Source of the DNA: Pezizomycotina sp. ARF18
Lineage: Eukaryota; Ascomycota
Length of the DNA: 64,000 nt
Assembly (NCBI GenBank): GCA_002224055.1
Contig: AZLU01000073.1
Location: forward strand, 80,260-144,259
Direction: 5' to 3'
Below, one piece after another: positions 1 to 11,399 of the stretch (positions are counted from its first letter, which is position 1; the number at the start of each line of letters is the position of its first letter). Position numbers and translations under genes: made by a program. The notes below the pieces were generated by a model. That model made no database searches. It saw nothing but the letters and a program-made list of their open reading frames with translations, and was not told the DNA's origin.

Positions 1-269
1 AGGAGGGGAGGGAGGGGAGCGGCATTGTTGCGTTGTTGAGCCCCAGAAGAGGAGGATTGGAGAAATATGGTATAAGGCGTGATGTTGTTAGGTTTTTATG
101 TGGTCGTTCTTGCCATTGTGTGAGGAGGGATGATGATGTTGGTGATAGTTGTTGTTGGAGGTTTAGAGGAAACGAACGGAGCGCCAGAAGAAAAAAAAAA
201 GAAAAAAAAGAAAAAAATAAAGATAATGAGCACGTGACCTCGACCACGCTATTTTTGGCCGCGTCTCTA

Positions 270-298
270 TCCTTTTTTTTTTTTTTTTGGGGGGGGGG
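270..298. repeat. Poly-T / poly-G homopolymer junction
   Basis: A run of T is followed directly by a run of about ten G. It lies in a strand-asymmetric low-complexity segment that runs to about 900. Homopolymers of this kind are poorly resolved by sequencing, so the exact length is uncertain. Confidence 0.8.
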
Positions 299-439
299 CT
301 ATTCGTCCGATTTATCCTCCACAAGTCCCACCAACGGTTCTATCAACCTCATCCTCCATCTCCACCACAAATGCCGCACATAACATCCCTCTCCGCCGCC
401 GCCTCCTCGCGCGCTCAAAAACCCACGCGCCGCGCTTAC

Positions 440-900
440 TCTCCTTGTACATCCTCCCCTCCCTCCCCACAAACCCCAAAAGCCTCCGCAGCGTAGTGCT
501 AAACCTGAACAAGCGCTCCTCCGCCGTCACAATAATCAAAAGCGGTTCTCCGGGTTTGGTATTCCAGGAGAGCAGCGAGAAGAGGAGTTTGAGGTTTCGG
601 GATTGGTTGGATAAGAATTTTGCTGGGGGAGGGTTTGGATGGAGAGGAAGGTGGAGGGGCTGTAAAGGAAAAGGAACTTGAAGAGAGAAGGGAAGGGGAT
701 ACCAGTAAAAGCGAGGGTGAGGGGGAAGAAGAGGGTGGTGTGAAGAAGGAGAAAGGGAAGGATGGATCGTTAGGGTGGCTGGTAATAAGTGCCGCATCGT
801 GGACGGTATCGAGGAGTTTAAGGGCGCGTTGGGGAAGCGGGTTTGGGAGAGGAGTGGATTGGGCGGCGGAGAAGGCGGAGGGGGAGGAGAAAGGTTCGTA
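440..900 (+). CDS. Possible partial gene, unrecognised, low complexity tail
   Basis: The plus strand from about 330 to 680 stays open in one frame. It contains a protein-like stretch with RSVVLNLNKRSSAVTIIKSG around 490-545 and RFRDWLDKNF around 590-620. A second frame continues with an acidic, Lys/Glu/Gly-rich tail and a short segment ISAASWTVSRSLRARW near 785-835. I see no convincing ATG and do not recognise the family. The minus strand is also open here (312-797), because the segment is strongly purine/pyrimidine biased, so either reading could be spurious. If real, it carries one frameshift near 640. Confidence 0.25.
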
Positions 901-1766
901 ACAACGATTGCATTAGCCTAACAACATATATGTAACAAATCTTGTATATAGACGGCAAGGGCAAAAAATTTCCTATTCCTATCGTCTTCTATATCTAGTC
1001 CACTGGCGAAAGCCTCTTTGGCCTTAACTACTATCGCCATCCACGATCACCTGATTACAAAAATATCCATGAGCGTTTGCGGCGGGGGCTTTCTAAACCA
1101 TGTCGGGCCGCTATAGCGGCGGCTCTTAGCAGTTACTTACTTTTGTACATAGAAACGCGGCTCCTCCCCTATAGCCGCAAAACGCACCCACCTATACCCG
1201 CTTCTTCGGAAAGATCCTTTTCTACGAAAATGCAGATATCCCGGTCTTCTGATCGTTCTTCCATGGGCCAAATCCGCTGAAAGAAGAGGAACAAAGTCTT
1301 AACAGGCATGGACTTAGGCTGGTATTAGTAGGGCAGTGTACCTGGAGTACTACTAGTAGACAGCGTTACATTTCGTTTGACCCGCCTATATTTGATGTAT
1401 GTAGCTGTAAAACCTTATCTGGCAACCACATCAGAATGTAGGCCAGTCAAGCGGATATTCCATACTGAATATATGCTGTTGATTTGGTACTATCATTATA
1501 TTTATACTACCTATATCGTTCAAGCCATGTTCAATAATCTTATGAGCGTAATGAAATACATCGTACAGAAAAAAGCCAGAAAAAATAAATAAAAAAAAAA
1601 ACATGATACTACTACAAAAAATGAAAGCAACATAAGAGCCAAAAGTTCACCCTTATCAACGTCTGAAGTCGACAAAGTGCCTCCCGCCCTGAGAACGTTT
1701 GGTAAACGAACACCAGGGGGAAGAAAAAGCACTCAATCGAAGATTCAACAGGACGGGCAAGTATCT
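901..1766. other. Intergenic, no gene seen
   Basis: Only short overlapping open frames are present on both strands, with no recognisable motif. A-rich tracts occur at about 1590-1620. Confidence 0.5.
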
Positions 1767-2925
1767 CTACGCCAGGCTCAAGTCTCCGATAATCATGCGG
1801 TGATCACTATTCAAACGCGGTTGTCGTTGTACTTATGCTGGAGATCGCCACCGTCAACAGTATCGTTACTACCCCCAAACTCCGCGTTACTAACCGCGTA
1901 ACCCTCAATGCTCCAGTAACTCGACGGAGGGTTACTGCTATGCTCCCACGGGCTAACGAAAATATAATCGAGCGGTTGCTCGAAGTACTCCCCGCCGAAT
2001 CCCGTGTAGGTGAACAGCGGCCCCAGATCTTGTAGAAGTTCCCCGCGACGTCCCGCTGGAGTTCTTCGAGGATGTTACCGTTTCCAGTGCCGTTTTTGAT
2101 GTTCGGGTATCCGGGGTCGTTGAGTTCGCCGTTGAAGTCCGCGCCGAGGATGCAGGGAACTTTGTATGGGAGCTACTATCGCGGCCGGTCCACCAGTCGA
2201 AAGTGTTAGAGAGGAAGCTCAGCGATTGCGCGCGCGGGTAGTCGTCATCCCAGGGGTACGCATCGTCTAAATGCGCGGCCATAACCGCCACCGTCCGCAG
2301 GCCATCGGTAGACTGGAATAACCGACGGTGACCAGTCGGTTATTCGACCCTCCCCACGATTTATTCGGGTACGTCGAATTCGCCGCGAACCAGCTCGTCT
2401 CCCACCTCATAAGCGTCCACCGGCTCGGCCTGTAAAAAATCGGCGAGTACTCCCCCCCGTACTTCCCATCGTCCCGTCCGACGCCAACATAACTCCACTC
2501 CCCCGGACCAGTGTACAATCTCGCATCCTGCGTGATATCATAGTCCAACCTCCCGTTCCTCTGCGCGTTTAACCTCGCGCCGTTGCTGTTGTAGTTGCTT
2601 ATGCGCGTGAATTTGCTGCCGTACTTATCGGTCACGTTGCGGTTTAGGTTCGTGAGGATGTCCTGGAGCTGGTTGTCTTTTACCTCTTGCATGGTTATGA
2701 AGGTGTCGGGAGGGATGTGCGGAGGTGAAAGGAGAGTTCGGAGATTTGGCCGGCGAGGCGGACGGGCCATGGCCGCTCGTTTGGGTAGGAGGATAGGCCG
2801 TCTGCGCGGACGTTGTGCTGGATTATTCTGATGGGTAGCGGGTCGCGGGCGCAGCTTGCGCTGGTAGCTAGGAAAGTAGGAGGAAACTAAGGAGGAGTCC
2901 TGGTATTAGCAAAATCTTGATTAAA
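1767..2925 (-). CDS. Secreted endonuclease/exonuclease/phosphatase (EEP) family protein, frameshifted
   Basis: Read on the minus strand, this encodes a Mg-dependent EEP (DNase I-like) fold protein. The order is a hydrophobic leader (GLLLSFLLLS near 2880-2910), HNVRADGLSSYPNERPWP (about 2770-2830), FITMQEV with the metal-binding Glu (about 2690), VGVGRDDGKYGGEYSPIFYR (about 2430-2500), AAHLDD (about 2265), ILGADFNGELNDPGYP (about 2110-2150), LDYIFVSP (about 1950-1975) and the C-terminal catalytic SDHRMIIGDLSLA (about 1770-1810), with TAG ending at 1767. These match the QE, GD-N and SDH motif order of the family. At least four single-base shifts break the frame; one is a CCC to CC loss near 2030. 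I find no clean ATG: the codon before KILLIPG reads ATC. It is probably a secreted phosphodiesterase or nuclease; the substrate is unknown. Confidence 0.75.
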
Positions 2926-2949
2926 GACTAACAAGCGCATTGGATAGCG

Positions 2950-5900
2950 AGGTACTGGGTAGGAGAATGGCATGAGGGGAAAACTAACAAGTTATAAGAC
3001 CACATCTTGACACCTTGAAGCTTTAGGAAACTTTTGCTATGCGATGTATGAGCGCGGCCTCATGAACCACTCTTTCTCATAATCATGGCGAGAGGAAAAG
3101 CGCACTTCTTTATACTGATGAGTCCTCCATAGTCGTTTTCGCAAAGTGCATATCTGACTACTTATATCTCCCACCTTGCAAGAAACAACACCAAGAATGA
3201 GCGGGGTTGCAATTCTAATCGATAGCAAAAGCTAATCACTGGCAATAGCAAGCCTAAATCACAACATCACCCGATTTCGAAAAAAAAAAAAAAAAAAAAA
3301 AAAAGTTTGCAAAATCATACGCAAAAGCTAAAAAGATATAAAGCTCTCAAGCTTTCATTGGCATAATCGGAATATAGACAAAAGGTGAACGCGTGTTGCG
3401 GTTTCAGCCCGACTATAGGTGGAATCGACGTCGGAACAGGAGCAATGCTAAACAATTTGTTAAGTATGGCCCAACGTAGGCGTCATAAGGCCTGCTCCGA
3501 GCAAGCGGGAGACGAACATCTACTTTTTTTTTCGTCGCGAATGCTCTCCATACACTAATGCAGAGACGGGACCCTTGCCGAAAAGCAGTCGGTCCTGGTC
3601 CAGAGGGCACGATTCGACGAATGAAAACACGAGACTTGGGCATTAGCTTCTCCGGCGTGCCCTACAACAGGAAGGAGGCTGGCCTTCGAGGGGCTTTTAC
3701 CGACGTTAATGATCGCAGAAAGCGCATTGACATGGGCAGTTTCGACTCCGAGTCGGTACTCACTGACCGCCGCTGCCCCTTTTCGTGCACGTTTTTACCT
3801 CGACAGGCAGGCAGGCCTCGTCATCCGATTAACACTCCCTGTCTTTCACTATGGTCCGTTGATGGAAAGGGTTTGAACTCCGTGATCCAGGGGCCAAAGC
3901 CAACCACTCGCGCACGATTTATGAGAAATAAGCTTTCCATATCCATGCAGGAGGTGATCTGCTTATCGGCTCTTGGGACGGCCAAGTGATAACTCCATGG
4001 TTCAGGGATTTCGCAGCAATGATATAAATTTCCCTATCTCATCTAGAATACGAGGGAAAATAAGAAGTGAGTTTATAATGTTTTCAGGACTTAAAACGAT
4101 AAGAGATGCTCGACCGTTACCGGACACCTGCCGCCCTCCTCGGTTGTGCACCAATGAAAGAATATCCCGCCAATGGTGAACCAAAACGTCACCACGAGCG
4201 GAAGGTGGATGGCTTGCTGGCTCATGAAAAAGCTTTGCTGGAGAGTGCTACAGGCATCGTCGTACTCATGATCAGCAAGGGTAGGAAATCCATGTCGACA
4301 AGTCATAACGTTTCTTCGTCATAATTATCTCGCACGAACATTCGTTTCTTGCTCTACAAACTACAAATATTCCAGATTACATCACTTTCGGTGGGTTGAA
4401 TTAAGTGAATAGATGAAAAGCTTGTTCCTGAAAGTCCTTGACTTTGCGCAAGGTTTCGTGATCTCGTCTCACCAGATCTCATCCAGTTCCGTGTCCTGAC
4501 GGGAAAACGTGCTCTTGGTGGTTCATGGTACTTCCCTGTATCCTCTCACATGCTGTGCATAAAACGTTTCCCCGCGGCCGTTACACGTTTAATATCGAGA
4601 TCCCCAGTTAATTTGTTTATCGGCGACGGAATTAAACAATCTACACTTTGCGCGATGAGCTCCTATGACTTCAATTTTGGCACTGATAGAGACCTCAACG
4701 GTCACGGAATGTGGCCGATAGATCACTGGAGCTCCTTTAAGCAGCAAGGACAACTTCGTCGCGATAAAGAGTTGAGCCCAAATTCTCCTATCGGTGCCAG
4801 TGATCTACCAACGCCGAAGTTGTTTCTCTATAAACTTATAGCTAACACTTACGGATCCTAGACTCTTCAATCTGAGAGGAAAAACGGCTAAAATGTCGAA
4901 AATATGTTGGAAAAATTAGTTGGAATGGTTTAGTAGTGAGCGCTGCAAACAGCAATACTATTCTTAGCTCAGGCATCTACCCCGATTTTGGCAGAAATTA
5001 AACGCCGGGTTCTCAACGGAAAGGTATACACATCTATCATGACAGTAAAAGCCTACTAGTTCATCGAAACATTTTCTGTGAGAGCCGCAGTTCTTTCGCC
5101 TATGTATTTACTCATTTCAGTGAAAACTAGGCGGGGGAGCCAATGTTGTTTAGTGGGATAGTTTCTGCAAATATTCTCAGCAAAATGCGCCGGACAATTT
5201 ATAAATACATGTCCTGTTTGTTTTTGCCTATGTAATGTCGAGTTTTGGTAATCGGCTCGACTCAACCAAACATTCGAATTCAATAATATTGCACAATGGA
5301 TCGAATGAATGACACGAAACTATCAGTGCTAGACCTCGAGATAATGTGAAATTGTACTGATGATAAACCGACCTAGTCCTCAGCGGTAATAGGGGTACGA
5401 TTGGATCTTAAAAATGGCATTGGTAGCACGGGATGAGCCGCACCCAACCTTCAATACACGGCGCACGCCGACCTTCACTATACCGTTGAGATCTAGCCTC
5501 GAGATGTCGGCGGTAATCATTCTTATATAAGCCACCCGGCAGTTGCTAAGCGATACATGAATGATATTTATAGCACCGTAAGTCTTTCTCATGGGCTACT
5601 ACTTTACGGTGTTACGGTTCTCAGGTTTCATAGAGCACCAGCATCAGTTAACGGTTTATCGTCGAATGTTTCAAACAAATTATATATTCAAGCAAAACCC
5701 TAGACTAGCCCAAAGCAATCACCGAAGGAAGTTTACGTATTTAATTTCGCTTCGAAAATTTATCCAGAGCCGCTATTAATTCCAACGATTATCTTGTTCG
5801 TTAGACCGGGCGCTTCCCAACGGCCTCACCTTCAGGCTAATGGAACCCCAAAGCTACTTCTTTTTACGGACTCATGGTGCTGGCTAATGGAACCGCAAAG

Positions 5901-6700
5901 CCATCTTCGCCCCATTATCCTGAGCGTTTTCGACTTCATCCAACCTTGAACGATGCTTAAATATCGGAGGAAGCGGTTTCATCCAAATCAGCCCTCCTTT
6001 CAAGGCCTATCGTAGTGCCGTTCGAGGAGAGCGATTAGTGCCAAGCACCATCCTTGAATGACGATGGTAACAGAATTACGAGACTTACCCCCCTCATTTT
6101 ATATGCCCGTTATCGTAACGTTCTAGAAGGAGGCTTTCATGATCCCATGTTCTAAACCGTTAGACAATCATCCTTTGGGTTATTTTCCCTGGTACACTTC
6201 ATCTTGAGCGGAAGGTTCCTAGTTTTATCCTTGGAGAGGAAAAGCTGAATTTCGCGGTAAGTAAAACTCTGCGAAAAGAAGGCGATCATTAATGTCCTTC
6301 TCGCATTGTTACCTAGCAACATGTTTAAGAACAATTCCTGCAAGGAGGTTTATAAGTCACTCTGCCGATCAAGATGTCGTATTCCGGCTGCTGCTATATA
6401 TGAAGGTGTGAAGGACGTGAACGACAGGTTTCAGTTTTTTACTTGACGTCCAGCCCCTCCCTCCGTCAACAACATTCCAATTGAAAAGCTTTCTTGTTTT
6501 TTTCTTTGCTCTTTTTCTTCTATTCTCTTCTTTTTACTTTCTTCTCCTGTGAATTCGGTTGATCCATTCTTTTCGTTCTTCTTCAAGCCACGTTCTTTTT
6601 TGTTGGATTTTTTCACCTTCGTACGTATAATTCCACTTGTGTAGACGACTAGTCCTCCACACTCTTTTCAATTTTATAACTTCGAACGATATATCACAAA
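2950..6700. other. Long intergenic stretch without a supported gene
   Basis: This holds several unrelated open frames of 60-143 codons (for example 3558-3989 plus and 4550-4861 plus) with no motif, no intron structure and no consistent neighbour frame. An A tract of about 25 bases lies at 3279-3304. An imperfect duplication of a block around TAATGGAACC...CAAAGC occurs at about 5838-5905. The last 250 bases before 6702 are pyrimidine-rich, as is common upstream of a fungal start codon. Confidence 0.5.
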
Positions 6701-6701
6701 A

Positions 6702-7401
6702 ATGCTTTTAACGAATACCTTCGCCGCCGCAGCGGCCCTCTTCCTCGCCGCGGCCAGCGCAGCCGATACCCCGGCTTCCACCACCGGCACTGTCTCCGCA
6801 TCCACCTTGAAAAGCGCCTTCGCTCTACGTATGCAATCCGACGACCCCCGCTTCAAGAACAAATACCTCTCCTCCCAAGCCTCACCTAACTCCCCGCCGA
6901 CAGCGCCATAGTCTCCTCCAAGCCGACTACACCTTCCACTTCTCCCTCGCCGACGACACCACCTTCGACCCCGTCAACGGCGGCGAAGGTAGTCTCTTCC
7001 ACGCTGGTAAACTCGCGGGTTTCGTAGAGATGCTTGCGAACGGAACCCAGGCCGACGTTAACGCGGCGCTGCCGAAGATGCTGCCGATGATGTTCAATGC
7101 GCCGAACGAAGAATACACGTGGTCTTCATTCGTGATGCCGACGGGGAGGTCCTCCTGGGTAATACGAGGGATGCGATTGCTTGCGCTGGGTTGAGCAAGG
7201 GAGGCTCGCTTGTTGGGATATATCACGCGGTGACGTAGAAGACAATGGACTGCCGCCAATGGGGAGGAAGTGCGGGTTGGTCCAGGTGTATCTTGAGCTG
7301 CCGTCGCAGAATTAGGTGCTGTGAAGAAAGGCTCCTTCGGATGGAAGCAGGGAGGCGAACGCGACTTCTTCGGTCCAAAGTCGGCCTTCTGGCATATTTA
7401 G
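6702..7401 (+). CDS. Predicted secreted protein, unrecognised, frameshifted
   Basis: The ATG at 6702 opens a typical signal peptide (MLLTNTFAAAAALFLAAASA, cleavage probably near ASA-ADT). It is followed by FALRMQSDDPRFKNKYLSS. After a shift near 6900 the frame reads LQADYTFHFSLADDTTFDPV and then AGKLAGFVEMLANGTQADV. Another shift near 7115 gives IRDADGEVLLGNTRDAIACA, and the C-terminus is KKGSFGWKQGGERDFFGPKS ending in FWHI and TAG at 7399-7401. Pieces of three frames join into about 220 residues with few cysteines. I do not recognise the family; the FALR...DPRFKNKYL start resembles uncharacterised fungal secreted proteins. Likely extracellular or wall-associated. Confidence 0.6.
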
Positions 7402-8087
7402 TTCATTTTCTTCCCGAGAAGCGATAATTTGTATTCAATCTTGATTTCTTTTCCACCATTATTTGCATCCGGGGAGGTTACGATAGTGGCAAGGCATCAT
7501 CACTTCGGCATTAGGTACAGTAAATAGAGCATTGTATATTTCGCTATATAGAGATATTGAATTTTGTCTCATATTGCAAAAATAAGCTCTTTCTATCTTG
7601 GAGGCGATTCACGCGTAGTATGTGCTTGAGAATATATCTAAAGGATGGGGCAGATTGTCTCAAAAAATATTTCTGTCGCGATCGGCCCAGACTATCGTCA
7701 TTCATTAAAAAAAAAAAAAACTTAATCAATGTTATATAGCCAATACCGTGAGACAACTGGATCAGGGCTATCTCGGATACACAAATATGACTGTGGAGGA
7801 CCAGACTCTGGCTCGTGACATCATGCCATTGACATAGTAGTGTATATAAATGTTTCTCTCTCTGAAAACGATTTTGAGGCTTCACGAACACCCCTATCGA
7901 GACTTTGTCCCATAAAGTGCAGCACAATCGCGCAACGTTCCAGAATTTCCATCCAGCTTCTTACCAATCTACGTCGATTAACTCTAGATACTCCACCGTA
8001 AGTAGCGCAACCAAAAGAAAAAAAAAATTATCTTTTGCGGTTTACCACTCTCACTAACTGAGAGATCCGAGAGGAGCGAGAGCAGTC

Positions 8088-8353
8088 ATGGCCCTCAGAT
8101 CGAGCCAGCATATCCAGCGCCCGCCACCTTACCAACCGCCAGCGCACGTCCGGCGTGAGGAAAAGCGAGCGCTGTCGACTGGGCGCAAGATAGCCTTGAT
8201 CGCCATCCTCCTCCTCACAACCATCGCGCTCATCATCGTCGGCGTGTGGTTATGGACGAAGAAGACGGCTGCACAAAGGGAGAGGAAATATTGCAAAACA
8301 AGAAGTTCTGGGATGATATGGCGAAACAAGCTAACTATACCAAGACGTGGTAG
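8088..8353 (+). CDS. Small single-pass membrane protein
   Basis: The ATG at 8088 starts a Pro/Arg-rich cytosolic-looking N-terminus with PPPYQPP. One strong transmembrane helix follows (about residues 43-64, IALIAILLLTTIALIIVGVW). The frame as read runs on to 8366, but a single-base shift in the GGG run near 8280 gives a far more natural tail (GEEILQNKKFWDDMAKQAN) ending YTKTW and TAG at 8351-8353. Total is about 88 residues. There is no recognised domain. The positive residues before the helix suggest an N-in topology. The PPPY motif could bind WW domains (inference only). Confidence 0.55.
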
Positions 8354-8399
8354 AGAGGAGCAGTGAGGGGCGATATCCTAGTTCGTTCGAGGTCATAAA

Positions 8400-9410
8400 A
8401 TTAGTGGACGCGATATCGTATTGCATGAAGACATATAGGGCTGCTCATTTTATAACCTATTCCTCCTAGTCCAAGATTTCTCGTCTCGTGATCCGTTCTC
8501 TGAGCATTCAGATGCCTTTCCATCCTCTCTATGTATAATAGAACTTCATATTGAACATGAGGCAGGTTCCTGCTATATAATGCCTCAGTCACTCTACAAT
8601 CTAGACCTTCTTGCAAAATACATGATCCGTGGGACGATTATATGATCAAATTGAAACAGTATTACATGCGATAAGAGGCGAGACTCTTTTCGATATCTTC
8701 GCATGATTATGAAATCCACGACCGCATATTCGCAAATTTCCGCAAGGATTTTGTAATCACTGCTCTTTCGGATTGCTCCTTCCGTCTGCCACCATGGATC
8801 GCCGGCTAAACTCGCCAGATTATCACAAACGGTCGCTCTATTTCTCCAACTGGACATTCCACTCCCTTGCTTTTTAACAACGATAATAACCTTTTCTCTT
8901 CTCGCTTGGCGTAACAACCAGCCTTCTTTCCTTTCCGTCTTGTCAGTCCAAGGAAGTTCTATCCATGCTTGTTGTATGTACCTTTAAGTTCTTAAGAAAT
9001 GGGGCTCCGAACCGCTATGTAGTGTAACGGTTGCTGGCTCCCTTTTTAAAGTCTTGAACGGCTGCCTAGCGAGAGTTTGTAACTACAAAAGCACGCCATC
9101 GAGCACAATGATGCCATCTTAAGCTTATTTTTTCCCTGCCAAATTTTTGCTCATGAAAAGAGCCACCAAAAGTCAACGTCGTCGAACTCAATTCATGACC
9201 TTCCAACGATCGCTGATCATGTCACTCTAAACCGGCAGTTGTATATATATAAATATAAATAACTCCTGCCTACATTCCGATCCATGTTGTAGCCACGTTT
9301 TCTCATTCGTTTCCAGACTTTTATCTGTGTTTCTGTTGCAAATTCTTTACCAGTTCTCTGGGTCCGGTCAAAACATTAGGTTTTAACGGTTCGTTTAAGT
9401 ACACACGGCA
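8400..9410. other. Intergenic / upstream region of the permease
   Basis: No gene recognised. Short open frames on the minus strand (8401-8917) have no motif. A pyrimidine-rich stretch (about 9300-9370) precedes the permease ATG. Confidence 0.5.
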
Positions 9411-9415
9411 ACAAA

Positions 9416-11376
9416 ATGTCGTCAAAATTACCATCGGAGAAGCCCGAAGAGAAGCTGTCGCCGCAGACGTCCGAGGAGCATGGACGCATCGTCGCCGACA
9501 AACTTGCCCGCAAGCTCTCGCGGCGGCAGGTGAACATGATCGCGATCGGAGGGACCATCGGAACTGGTCTTTTTCTCGGTACGGGGAAATCGCTTGCGAC
9601 CGGCGGACCTGCGAGTATACTTATCGCGTACGCGATTGTGGAGTGGTTGTATTTTTGACGATGCTGTCGTTGGGTATACTCGTCTTCCCCCCTTTTTGAA
9701 TTTCTCCAGCATGCTGACACGGGTTTTCTTTTCTCGCAATTAGGGGAAATGTCGACGTTTATTCCCGTCGCCGGTAGCTTTTGCACATTCGCGGGTAAGC
9801 CCAGATCTGAGTACACGCCTCCCCGCTATACGTCATCGCTAACAAGCTTGGAACTACGACAGCCGCTTCGTGGACGACGCGTTCGCGTTCGCCCTCACGT
9901 GGAACTACTGGTTCAACGACGCCGTCTCCACAGCGTCCGACCTCACCGCGCTGCAGCTCGTCTTCGCCTACTGGGATACGAATTTCCCGGGTTGGGCCCT
10001 CAGCTTGATATTCTGGTTCTTCCTCATCGGGGCGAATATTATAACCGTTCGCATGTATGGTGAGGTGGAGTACTGGCTGAGTCTACTCAAAGTCATTACA
10101 ATCATCGTAAGTTCCACGTTAACTTCTGATTTCTTGATTGTGCTTGTTGAGCTGACGTTCATCGAACAGATTTTATAATACTCGGTATTGTTGTCAACGC
10201 CGGCGGGAACACGAGCCACAAGTACATCGGCGCGCAGTACTGGTACATCGGCGATGCGCCGTTCGTCGGTGGCATTGGCGGCTTTGCGAGTGTCTTTGTC
10301 ACGGCTTCTTTCGCTTGTAGGTCCCAGTTCCCCGTGCTTTCCCGCTCCTCTTCACCAGGACATAGCTAAATTTAAAAAATAGACGGCGGCACCGAATCCA
10401 TCGCCATCACCGCCGGCGAAACCAAAAACCCCGACAAAAACATGCCCCGCGTCGTCCGCAACGTCTTTTTCCGCATCCTAATCTTCTACATCCTCTCAGT
10501 CCTCCTCATTGGACTCAACGTACCCTATAACTACCCCAACCTTCTACGAAATCATCAAAGACGTCCCCGTTCACAATCGTGTTCCAGGAAGCGGGCAGTA
10601 ACGTCGCCGGAAGCTTTATTAATGCTGTTATCGTTACGAGCGTGCTCAGTGCAGGAAATCACGCACTGTTCGCGGGGACGAGGTTGATGTACACGCTGGC
10701 TGTCAACGGGCACGCGCCGAAGGCGTTTGGATCGCTGACAAAGAAGCAAGTGCCGTGGGTTGGTGTTTTAATTACGGGTCTTGTTTCTGGTCTGTGCTTC
10801 GGCGCGAGCTTTATCGGCGCGGGACAGCTGTGGACTTGGTTGCAAAAGTACGCTCCCCCACCCATTCAACCCCCCCTTCTGATCGATCTAGATCTATACT
10901 AATGCACTTGTGCTGTAGCCTCGTCGGCGTCTCCAACCAGCTTGCATGGCTCTCGATCGCCATCGCCTCAATCCGCTTCGCCGCGCCCTCGCCACCAGGG
11001 CAAGACCCATTTACTAGTCTACAAGAACTGGACGTACCCCTGGGGACCCTGGTTCAACGTCGTCCTCTGCGTGTTCATAATCTTAATACAGGGTTGGAGC
11101 TGCTTCAGCCCGAAATTCGCGGCTGTAGATTTCGTCAGTTTTTACATCGAGTTACCGATCATGTTGCTCATGTACGTCGGCTGGAAGCTTATCAAGCGGA
11201 CGAAGCTGGTGGGGCTAGACGAGATGGATTTGGAGACGGATCGGTACCATGCTCATGAGCATGTATCCGAGGAAGAGAGAGACAAGCTAGCGGGTTGGAG
11301 GGGAAGGCTAGGAGGGCGGCGGAGTGGTTTGTATAAGTTGGATGTTCTATGCGACGGAAGAAAGTTGACGTGTTGA
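9416..11376 (+). CDS. Amino-acid permease (YAT/APC family), frameshifted
   Basis: A plasma-membrane amino-acid/H+ symporter of the fungal YAT (GAP1/DIP5-like) type. The hydrophilic N-terminus is followed by the family signature [20 protein letters not shown] (about 9520-9575), then [18 protein letters not shown] (spanning an intron 9674-9743), [10 protein letters not shown] (about 9903), IVVNAGGN (about 10185), [17 protein letters not shown] (about 10383), [20 protein letters not shown] (about 10640-10700) and YPWGPWFN (about 11035), with a charged C-tail to 11376. Introns are visible at 9674-9743, about 9795-9862, 10107-10169, about 10315-10382 and about 10847-10919. Single-base losses occur near 9640 (GGG to GG), at the second intron donor, near 10545 (TTT to TT) and near 10990. 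About twelve TM helices are recoverable. The substrate cannot be told from sequence alone. Confidence 0.88.
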
Positions 11377-11399
11377 GTCCTGCTTGGGATCAAAATACA

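Noticed and set aside
3558-3989. 143-codon plus-strand open frame
   Set aside because: No recognisable domain and the opposite strand is open too; nothing links it to a neighbour.
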